A DNA stretch of 5,022 nucleotides from Anaerolineales bacterium (GTDB taxonomy: Bacteria > Chloroflexota > Anaerolineae > Anaerolineales > E44-bin32): assembly GCA_011772595.1 (NCBI GenBank), contig WVZH01000561.1, positions 1-5,022 on the forward strand, in the 5' to 3' direction. Shown here in pieces: positions 1 through 4,822 of this stretch. The notes beneath the pieces are model-generated. The model was given only the letters and a program-made list of their open reading frames with translations, made no database searches and had not been told where the DNA came from. How positions within the stretch are numbered: position 1 is the stretch's first letter; each line of letters begins with the position of its first letter. Made by a program: the position numbers and the translations under genes.

Positions 1-2262
1 GAGATCGACGTCAATTCGCTTCTAGTATGCGCAGCGAGTACTGGAAACTCTGACCTCGAGAGGTTGTCTTACCAATTCCTGCCGCTCACATTCAGCCGCA
101 GGCACGGCGACCCTAGTCGCCCCTGGAACCAGTTCTCGATCAATGTCAAGAAGCCAGACGGAACGCGAGAGCTAGACTATGAGGGAAATTGGCGCGACAT
201 CTTTCAGAACTGGGAGGCGTTAGCCTACTGCTATCCTGAATACGTGGAGAGCATGATCTCCAGCTTCGTTTGCGCAACGACCGCCGATGGATACAACCCG
301 TATCGAGTGACCCGCGCTGGGATCGAGTGGGAAAAGCCGAGTCCGGGCAGTGCCTGGGCAAACATTGGCTACTGGAGCGACCACCAGATCATATACTTGC
401 AGAAACTCCTGGAGATCTCGGACAAGTTCCATCCGGGCAAGCTTCCTGCTCTGCTTGGGCGAAGGATCTTCAGCCATGCCAATGTTCCGTATAGGATCAA
501 ACCGTACAACGCACTGCTGGAAGACTGGTACGATACGATCGTCTTCGACGATGTTCTGGATGATCAGATCAGTGCGATTGTTGCAGAGGTAGGCACTGAC
601 GGCAGGCTGGTTCAGGATGCCGAAGGGCGAGTCTTTCACATCGGCCTAGCGGAGAAGTTGCTTATCCTGCTTCTTGCCAAGCTAGCCAACTTCGTGCCTG
701 AGGGTGGTGTCTGGATGAACACTCAGCGCCCGGAGTGGAACGACGCCAACAACGCGCTGGTGGGTAAAGGACTATCTGTTGTCACCGTGTGCTACCTGCG
801 GCGCTTCGTGGCATTCCTCCACGTATTGATTTCGAGATACGATGAAGCCAGCATTGAAGTGACCCAGGAAACAAAGGAGGTGTTCGATGTTATGTGGAGG
901 GTCCTAGAAGAGCACAAGGACACTCTGCATGCATCCTTTGACGATCGACAACGCAGGAAAGTTATGGATGCCCTCGGACAGTCAGGCAGCGACTACAGGC
1001 AAGGCTTATATCGAAAGGGTTTCGCTGGAGCCTTCACCAAGTTGGACCAAGAAGACCTGCTGGCCTTCCTAGCATTAGCCCAGCAGTATATCGAGCACAC
1101 GCTGAAGGCCAACAAGCGCAAGGATGGTCTATACCATGCCTACAACATTCTGAAGGTCGATGACAACAGCGCAACAGTCGGCCATCTGTACGAGATGCTA
1201 GAGGGGCAGGTCGCAATCTTGTCCTCAGGGCTATTGTCTGGCGAGGAGTCGCTTGCGCTATTGCGGAGCCTGCGAAAGAGCAAGCTGTTTCGCGCCGATC
1301 AGCACAGCTACATTTTGTACCCAGACAGAGACCTGCCCGGCTTCATGTCCAAGAACCGTCTGCATCCCAACCAGGTGAAGAAGTCTGCCTTACTTACCAG
1401 GCTCATTGAGGTGGGAGATCGTACGCTAATTGTGAGAGATGATAACGGGATGTGTCACTTTCCAGGTGACTTCAGGAATGTCAAGGATGTCAAGCGCGCG
1501 CTGTCCGACCTGAGAGAAAGGGAGGAATACGCTGACCTTGTCGACAAAGAGCACGACTCCATACTTGAACTGTTTGAGGAAGTGTTCGACCACGCTTCGT
1601 TCACTGGCCGCTCCGGGACATTCTTTGCCTACGAGGGTCTGGGCAGCATCTACTGGCACATGGTTTCAAAGTTACTTCTCGCCGTCCAGGAGACGCTGCT
1701 GCACGCTCGTACGCAGGGCGAGTCAGATTCGACCGTCCAGGCACTAATCGATATCTACTATGATATCCGTAGCGGCATTGGCTTCAACAAGCCGCCGGAG
1801 GTTTATGGAGCGTTCCCGACCGATCCGTATTCCCACACACCAGCTGGTCAGGGGGCTAAACAACCGGGAATGACCGGACAGGTGAAGGAGGAGCTCGTGG
1901 CACGGCTGGCTGAATTGGGAGCTTTTATACAAGAAGGCGCGCTCTCTTTCGACGCGCTGATGCTGCGTGAGAAAGAATTCACGACTCAAGAGACAACCTT
2001 TGAATACATCGATATATATGGCAATGAGCAGTCAATCGACTTGCCGCCACGTTCACTGGCGTACACGTTCTGCCAGGTGCCCATTGTCTACATCTGTTCC
2101 GATGAGGATCATGTTGAAATCGCCTATTCCGTCGATCGCCGGCATAGGGTCGCCGGCCACTACCTAGACGTAGAGACAAGTCAGCACATCTTCAGCCGAG
2201 ATGGGCACGTGGAGCGAATCACCGTCTACCTCAAACCCGGACTGAGGCGGACAGTGCCATAG
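1..2262 (+). CDS. Large putative (alpha/alpha)6-barrel carbohydrate-active protein, 5'-truncated by window
   Basis: This is the C-terminal 753 codons of a much larger protein. The reading frame has no stop from base 1, so the TTG at 64 is an internal codon and not a start. Visible landmarks, by codon in the window, are GNWRDIFQNWEAL (62-74), NIGYWSDHQIIY (121-132), PEWNDANNALVGKG (244-257), GLGSIYWHMVSKL (546-558), and a Pro/Gly-rich stretch YGAFPTDPYSHTPAG (602-616) followed by QPGMTGQVKEE (621-631). The WND motif and repeated aromatic helices resemble six-hairpin glycosidases and phosphorylases such as GH94, where an Asp in a similar W-N-D context is the general acid. By that analogy Asp248 is a candidate catalytic residue. 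The assignment rests on motif resemblance only, and no substrate can be given. No signal peptide can be judged because the N-terminus is missing. The gene ends 77 bp before an attC-like site, a spacing close to that of the next cassette, so it may be a very large cassette gene. I am sure of the coding region and unsure of the function. Confidence 0.85.
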   Translation, partial: EIDVNSLLVCAASTGNSDLERLSYQFLPLTFSRRHGDPSRPWNQFSINVKKPDGTRELDYEGNWRDIFQNWEALAYCYPEYVESMISSFVCATTADGYNPYRVTRAGIEWEKPSPGSAWANIGYWSDHQIIYLQKLLEISDKFHPGKLPALLGRRIFSHANVPYRIKPYNALLEDWYDTIVFDDVLDDQISAIVAEVGTDGRLVQDAEGRVFHIGLAEKLLILLLAKLANFVPEGGVWMNTQRPEWNDANNALVGKGLSVVTVCYLRRFVAFLHVLISRYDEASIEVTQETKEVFDVMWRVLEEHKDTLHASFDDRQRRKVMDALGQSGSDYRQGLYRKGFAGAFTKLDQEDLLAFLALAQQYIEHTLKANKRKDGLYHAYNILKVDDNSATVGHLYEMLEGQVAILSSGLLSGEESLALLRSLRKSKLFRADQHSYILYPDRDLPGFMSKNRLHPNQVKKSALLTRLIEVGDRTLIVRDDNGMCHFPGDFRNVKDVKRALSDLREREEYADLVDKEHDSILELFEEVFDHASFTGRSGTFFAYEGLGSIYWHMVSKLLLAVQETLLHARTQGESDSTVQALIDIYYDIRSGIGFNKPPEVYGAFPTDPYSHTPAGQGAKQPGMTGQVKEELVARLAELGAFIQEGALSFDALMLREKEFTTQETTFEYIDIYGNEQSIDLPPRSLAYTFCQVPIVYICSDEDHVEIAYSVDRRHRVAGHYLDVETSQHIFSRDGHVERITVYLKPGLRRTVP

Positions 2263-2456
2263 GCTTGCCACGTACCTCTTGGAGCCATTCATGGAGATCG
2301 AGGCGATTTTGATTGCGGATCCCCTAGACGAATAGTGCCGCCAAACCTCTCGATGGAGGCGACCGGGGATGCGGTGCGATTTGCAATAGATCGCTTTGAT
2401 TAAATATCGCGGAAGGCAGGAGTTGGGGCAATCCCAGGCGCCTCAACTCGAGGCCG
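1..2456 (+). mobile_element. Possible oversized gene cassette (cassette 0), left end outside window
   Basis: If attC0 (2340-2462) belongs to the gene upstream of it, everything from before base 1 to the recombination point after G2456 is one cassette, carrying the large gene. I see no sequence between 2263 and 2339 that could be another cassette boundary: there is no GTTRRRY-like site and no real ORF beyond 14 codons. The R'' arm of attC0 predicts a left boundary reading G^TTTGGCGGCAC, and I do not find this within 1-2340. Most known cassettes are around 1 kb, so a size of more than 2.4 kb would be exceptional. The alternative is an old cassette that has captured flanking DNA or lost a boundary. 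Confidence 0.4.
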
Positions 2457-2462
2457 TTAGGA
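2340..2462 (+). repeat. attC-like recombination site (attC0)
   Basis: R'' is GCCAAAC at 2340-2346 and R' is GTTAGGA at 2456-2462, which fits the GTTRRRY consensus core, with cleavage expected after G2456. The left arm (GCCAAACCTCTCGATGGAG, 2340-2358) aligns well with attC2 (GCCTAACCATTCGCTGAAG). GGGATG begins 26 nt after the start of R'', exactly as in attC1 and attC2. The right arm, CCTCAACTCGAGGCC followed by GTTAGG, aligns with GAGCTCTCAACC followed by GTTAGG in attC1. The length is 123 bp. In known integrons the bottom strand of such a site folds into a hairpin that the integrase recognises; that role is inferred here. Confidence 0.7.
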
Positions 2463-2533
2463 AGCAACCTTGTTTGCAAATAATTTCAACAACCAATCAT
2501 TCATCGTCATTGTACACATTCTACCTATTTAGA

Positions 2534-2539
2534 GAGGAG
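2534..2539 (+). promoter_or_regulatory. Candidate ribosome binding site of the lipoprotein gene
   Basis: GAGGAG lies 7 nt before an ATA codon at 2547 that is in frame with the lipoprotein. It is the best Shine-Dalgarno match in the leader. A second purine block, AAGGAA (2559-2564), lies 15 nt before the TTG at 2580, which is long for a usual spacing. The site therefore favours a start upstream of 2580, but no ATG or GTG is available in frame. Confidence 0.4.
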
Positions 2540-2579
2540 CAGGAAGATAACCTTTTCCAAGGAATCGTTCCGTCATAAT

Positions 2580-2951
2580 TTGATATTGTTGGCGGTTTGT
2601 TTTGTCATCTTGATATTAGCTGCTTGCCAGACAAAACAGCCTGTGCAAGAGCTAATTGGGATATGGAGTAATGATGTCACCAATCTCAGGTATGGAGAAG
2701 ATGGTTTATTCTCAGTAGCTTACACTGTTCCCGGCCTCGAATCATCCCCCGTAGGTTGGGGTACTTTTGCTTTCGATGGTGAATTGCTTACATTTTTCTC
2801 AGACGAGGAGGAGAACTGCAGAGGTAAGACCGGAATCTATAATATATCATTTGGGGATGAGGGTGAGACCATTTACATAAAGGTTGAAGATTCCTGTCTA
2901 GGCCGTGAAGAGAATATGACTTTAAGGCCTTGGCAGCGCTATTCACCATGA
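2580..2951 (+). CDS. Small lipoprotein with lipocalin-like C-terminal pattern
   Basis: From the TTG at 2580 this is 123 residues. A hydrophobic segment (ILLAVCFVILILAA, 2-15) ends in a good lipobox, LAAC, with Cys16 as the expected lipidation site, so the mature protein should be anchored in the membrane and processed by signal peptidase II. The mature part has GIW (27-29), a stretch of probable beta strands, two cysteines (80 and 106) that could form a disulfide, and a C-terminal DSCLGRE...W.R pattern. This resembles small lipocalin-like domains of unknown ligand. The TTG start leaves no positively charged n-region. The frame is open back to 2484, and the codons just upstream encode K, S, F, R, H, which would make a normal signal-peptide n-region, so the true start is probably earlier, for example the ATA at 2547 (134 residues). 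Codon use is AT-richer than in the large gene upstream. Function unknown. Confidence 0.75.
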   Translation: MILLAVCFVILILAACQTKQPVQELIGIWSNDVTNLRYGEDGLFSVAYTVPGLESSPVGWGTFAFDGELLTFFSDEEENCRGKTGIYNISFGDEGETIYIKVEDSCLGREENMTLRPWQRYSP

Positions 2952-3022
2952 TCATCATTTGGTTTAGAATAAACACTCTTGCTAGCTGGGTCGAAAGAAT
3001 TTCGCTTCTGGCAATTGTAGCT

Positions 3023-3113
3023 GCCTAATAACTTACTGCAACGGATCAGGGATGTGCGACGATTTGATATCGATAATAGGGTCCCCTGGCCGCTGAGCTC
3101 TCAACCGTTAGGC
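3023..3113 (+). repeat. attC-like recombination site (attC1)
   Basis: This is the clearest of the four sites. R'' (GCCTAAT, 3023-3029) and R' (GTTAGGC, 3107-3113) lie within a perfect 10-bp inverted repeat, AGCTGCCTAA (3019-3028) against TTAGGCAGCT (3108-3117). The inner arms, ACTGCAACGG (3034-3043) and CCGCTGAGCTCTCAACC (3090-3106), resemble the L'' and L' regions of classical sites such as that of aadA. The interior holds GGGATGTG (3049-3056) and a short hairpin, CGAT (3060-3063) with ATCG (3069-3072). The length is 91 bp, and cleavage is expected after G3107. Confidence 0.8.
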
Positions 3114-3125
3114 AGCTTGGCATAT

Positions 3126-3132
3126 GGTGGGA
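3126..3132 (+). promoter_or_regulatory. Ribosome binding site deciding the hydrolase start
   Basis: GGTGGGA lies 8 nt before the ATG at 3141 and 14 nt before the second in-frame ATG at 3147. It is a moderate Shine-Dalgarno match. Its position just inside the cassette supports starting the gene at 3141 and not at the in-frame GTG at 3054, which falls inside attC1. Confidence 0.45.
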
Positions 3133-3140
3133 CTCTTATA

Positions 3141-4013
3141 ATGTGCATGAAACGTTTAGTAACTATTTTCCTTTTATCGCTTGCTTTTATTTCCAATTGT
3201 ACGCCTTCGAATGAACCAGCCCGGGACGAGAAGGTAGATATTGGCACGCACAGCCTTCACATTAGTTGTCTTGGGACAGGAAGGCCGACTGTTATTATAG
3301 ACACTGGAGTAGGTGAGACGTACGAAAGCTGGGAGCCCGTAATTTCCACGTTAAGTCATGCAACTAGAGTCTGTGCCTATGATCGTGCTGGCTATGGCCA
3401 AAGCGATCCGGGACCCATGCCACGTGACAGCCAGAGGGCGGCGGATGAGTTGCATTTGCTGCTATCGAAATCGGGAGAGAAAGGTCCTTTTCTTCTCGTT
3501 GGGCACTCTCTTGGAGGCTTGAATATGCAGGTATATGCCGACAATTATCATGAAGAGGTTGCTGGCCTAGTGCTCCTTGATCCTTCTCCACTGGCCTGGA
3601 TCATGGGTGAGGGTTTTCCTGGACTACGTGAACTCTTCGTCCAACAAGCCAATTCTCAGAGGGAGGAAGCGGAGAAATTGAAGGCGTCCTCCGATCCAGA
3701 AGCAAAGGCTATTGCGGCGTTCGTGGATGCTACGGCATCAGAGTTTGAGGAGTTCTTCGGGCGGACAGCGGATGAAGTTACCGCGATCGAATCTTTTAAC
3801 GGACTACCCTTGGTAGTGATCGGCGCGTCCGAGCCAGAACCAGGGTTCGGCGAAGATGGTCCTGCTTTCCGTCAATTTTGGAACGAGGAGAGTGAGGCGC
3901 TTGCACTCAAATCAGTGTCAGGGCAATTCATCCTGGCGGAAGGGAGCAGTCATCATATCCACTTGGACGCTCCCCAATTAGTCATCGATGCAATTTTAGA
4001 GATGCTCGAGTGA
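3141..4013 (+). CDS. Predicted exported alpha/beta hydrolase (putative lipoprotein)
   Basis: The protein has 290 residues from the ATG at 3141. The frame extends back to a GTG at 3054, but that codon lies inside attC1 and across the cassette boundary. An ATG at 3147 (MKRL...) is a close alternative. Residues 3-20 look like a lipoprotein signal peptide (MKRLVTIFLLSLAFISNC), with Cys20 as a possible lipidation site, although Asn at -1 is unusual. The mature part is an alpha/beta hydrolase fold: DTGVGE (54-59) in the oxyanion-loop position, CAYDRAGYGQSD (78-89), nucleophile elbow GHSLGG with Ser123 (121-126), LVLLDPSP (143-150), a lid-like charged helical region (about 155-215), LPLVVIGASEPE (222-233), and GSSHHIHLDAP (268-278) with His271 as the likely catalytic His. 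The acid is not certain; Glu231, Glu233, Glu238 or Asp239 are possible. An esterase, lipase or haloalkane-type hydrolase acting outside the cytoplasm is likely, with substrate unknown. Confidence 0.88.
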   Translation: MCMKRLVTIFLLSLAFISNCTPSNEPARDEKVDIGTHSLHISCLGTGRPTVIIDTGVGETYESWEPVISTLSHATRVCAYDRAGYGQSDPGPMPRDSQRAADELHLLLSKSGEKGPFLLVGHSLGGLNMQVYADNYHEEVAGLVLLDPSPLAWIMGEGFPGLRELFVQQANSQREEAEKLKASSDPEAKAIAAFVDATASEFEEFFGRTADEVTAIESFNGLPLVVIGASEPEPGFGEDGPAFRQFWNEESEALALKSVSGQFILAEGSSHHIHLDAPQLVIDAILEMLE

Positions 4014-4056
4014 ATTGTAATCACAGTGGGTTATGATTTGAGCAAGTTTTGCGGCT

Positions 4057-4180
4057 GCCTAACCATTCGCTGAAGCAGACACGGGATGTGAAGCGAATTG
4101 CATGCTATGATGATCAATAGAGATGCTTGACAAGCTAAAGCAAGAGCGGACCCCGGCTACTCAGCTCCAAATTGTTTTGC
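4057..4180 (+). repeat. attC-like recombination site (attC2) with non-consensus R'
   Basis: R'' is GCCTAAC (4057-4063), and the left arm through GGGATGTG (4083-4090) matches attC1 at 23 of 34 aligned positions with no gap. The right arm, GGACCCCGGCTACTCAGCTC (4148-4167), aligns with the right arm of attC1. R' is then GTTTTGC (4174-4180), which keeps the GTT cut site but not the usual TTAGG. The interior includes a small hairpin, GCTT/AAGC, near 4125-4137. The length is 124 bp, and cleavage is expected after G4174. The deviant R' is explained by the next cassette, whose own R'' carries matching changes. Confidence 0.72.
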
Positions 4181-4786
4181 AGCATAGATAATCCATCCAA
4201 ACATGATTTCACTTCGAGACAGTATTGAAATTCGGACCTCCCCCAACCAAGTGTTTACCTGGCTGGAGAGCATGCCTCAGGAGTATGAGGATTGGCACCC
4301 TGATCATGTTGCCTGCAGAGTCATTCAGGGAGCGATGCTTGAGGTTGGTAGTGTGATCGAGTGCGAGGAATACCTCCATGGGAAATTCCATTCAATGCGA
4401 TTTCGTATGACGAAGGTTGTTCCAAGTAGACGGATTGAGTTTGTTATAGAAAAAATGGGGAGAGGTGCATTTGAGGTTCAAGCGATGGATGAATTGGTAT
4501 TGTTTGTTGCAGAGCTTGAAATCGGCTCAGAAACTCCAATTATTGGATCGGTAATTGATCTAATTTTCTCGATATTTTTCAAGCAGAGGATCGATGCCAT
4601 GCGTCAACATATGAAAGAAGAAGGTGAAAATCTAAAGGCGATCTTAGAATCAGAAATATCAGAGCAATTTAGCTAATATGCTGCATAACGTCTCACCGGA
4701 GCGGACCCCGCGCGAGGCGATATTGGGATGTGTATCGTTGCGGTGCCGCCCCCCGCCAAGATCGCGGGTCAGGCAGATCAAGACCA
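4175..4786 (+). mobile_element. Integron-type gene cassette 3 (SRPBCC protein)
   Basis: The cassette is 612 bp with one plus-strand gene starting 28 nt inside the left boundary and ending 6 nt before the R'' of its attC. The reverse complement of its first bases plus the preceding G (GTTTTGCAGCATA, 4174-4186) is TATGCTGCAAAAC, and the far end reads TATGCTGCATAAC (4677-4689), a match of 12 of 13. Because neither end has the common GCCTAAC/GTTAGGC sequence, this match cannot come from consensus alone and is strong evidence that the two ends were once joined. Confidence 0.72.
4203..4676 (+). CDS. SRPBCC (START/Bet v1-like) family protein
   Basis: The protein has 157 residues and is probably cytoplasmic, as no signal peptide is seen. 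The N-terminus (SIEIRTSPNQVFTWL, 7-21) is the typical first strand and helix of SRPBCC proteins, which form a helix-grip fold around a hydrophobic pocket. WHPDH (31-35), LEVGSVIECEEYLHG (46-60) and a long C-terminal amphipathic helix (about 125-152, RIDAMRQHMKEEGENLKAIL) complete the pattern. Length and layout fit the polyketide cyclase/dehydrase-like group, whose members bind or transform small hydrophobic molecules; the ligand here cannot be predicted. The ATG at 4203 has no clear Shine-Dalgarno sequence, but it stands 28 nt after the cassette boundary, as for its neighbours. The stop codon lies almost at the attC, so the gene is compact within its cassette. Codon use is AT-rich compared with the flanking large gene and methyltransferase. 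Confidence 0.87.
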   Translation: MISLRDSIEIRTSPNQVFTWLESMPQEYEDWHPDHVACRVIQGAMLEVGSVIECEEYLHGKFHSMRFRMTKVVPSRRIEFVIEKMGRGAFEVQAMDELVLFVAELEIGSETPIIGSVIDLIFSIFFKQRIDAMRQHMKEEGENLKAILESEISEQFS

Positions 4787-4792
4787 TTAGAC
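4683..4792 (+). repeat. attC-like recombination site (attC3), divergent
   Basis: R'' is GCATAAC (4683-4689) and the best R' is ATTAGAC (4786-4792), with A in place of the expected G before the cut. An inner stem can form between GACCCCGCG (4704-4712) and CGCGGGTC (4763-4770). GGGATGTG (4725-4732) is present and lies in the loop of a small hairpin, CGATA (4718-4722) with TATCG (4733-4737). The spacing from R'' to GGGATGTG is 42 nt, against 26 in the other three sites, so this site belongs to a different attC subtype. The length is 110 bp. The left end is secure from the cassette 3 end match; the right end is less so. Confidence 0.6.
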
Positions 4793-4808
4793 GACCAGCT
4801 CACATAAT

Positions 4809-4813
4809 GAGGA
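4809..4813 (+). promoter_or_regulatory. Ribosome binding site of the methyltransferase gene
   Basis: GAGGA lies 9 nt before the ATG at 4823. This is the best placed Shine-Dalgarno sequence in the window and fixes the start of the methyltransferase. Confidence 0.6.
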
Positions 4814-4822
4814 TACGCTAGC

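Larger units (their letters stand above)
2263..2579. other. Gene-poor interval: tail, attC0 and leader of the lipoprotein gene
   Basis: This 317-bp stretch has three parts. Positions 2263-2339 are the tail after the large gene and hold only a 14-codon ATG reading frame (2291-2335) with no support. Positions 2340-2462 are the first attC-like site. Positions 2463-2579 are an AT-richer leader before the lipoprotein coding region, with a GAGGAG purine block at 2534-2539. I see no T-run hairpin terminator and no convincing paired -35/-10 promoter here. Confidence 0.6.
2457..3107 (+). mobile_element. Integron-type gene cassette 1 (lipoprotein)
   Basis: The cassette runs from TTAGGA (after the cut in attC0) to G3107 in attC1, 651 bp, with one gene on the plus strand. 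Its 5' end, GTTAGGAAGCAAC (2456-2468), when reverse-complemented matches 10 of 13 bases ending in its own R'' (GTAGCTGCCTAAT, 3017-3029). This is what a circle closed at these points would give. Unlike the other cassettes, its gene does not begin within 40 nt of the boundary: the only open starts lie 90 nt or more inside. Confidence 0.65.
3108..4174 (+). mobile_element. Integron-type gene cassette 2 (alpha/beta hydrolase)
   Basis: The cassette is 1067 bp, running from TTAGGC in attC1 to G4174 in attC2, with a single plus-strand gene starting 33 nt inside the boundary. Its 5' end, GTTAGGCAGC (3107-3116), is perfectly complementary over 10 bases to GCTGCCTAAC (4054-4063), which contains its own R''. 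A circular form would therefore carry a perfect outer attC stem, while the attC2 seen in the array pairs less well because its R' comes from the next cassette. Confidence 0.75.

Noticed and set aside
64..66. TTG at 64 as the start of the large gene
   Set aside because: The frame continues without a stop to base 1, no ribosome binding site is needed to explain it, and the sequence before it looks equally coding. The gene is truncated by the window edge.
2291..2335. A 14-codon ATG reading frame between the large gene and attC0
   Set aside because: It is too short and has no ribosome site or recognisable product. Its place before an attC is suggestive but not enough.
2396..2578. A 60-codon plus-strand reading frame over attC0 and the lipoprotein leader
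   Set aside because: It runs through the right arm of attC0, has a low-complexity composition with no motif, and crosses the cassette boundary.
3054..3140. GTG start of the hydrolase at 3054
   Set aside because: It lies inside attC1 and crosses the cassette boundary at 3107/3108. It would put an odd N-terminal extension before a clean signal peptide, and the ATG at 3141 has a suitable ribosome site.
3137..3142. TATAAT as a -10 promoter element for the hydrolase
   Set aside because: It overlaps the start codon, and the nearest -35-like TTGGCA (3117-3122) is only 14 nt away, too close for a normal promoter.
2340..4792. CRISPR array or simple dispersed repeats as an explanation of the four intergenic elements
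   Set aside because: The units are about 90-125 bp with variable centres and complementary ends, and are separated by whole genes. CRISPR units are short and regularly spaced, and dispersed repeats would not explain the end complementarity within each cassette.
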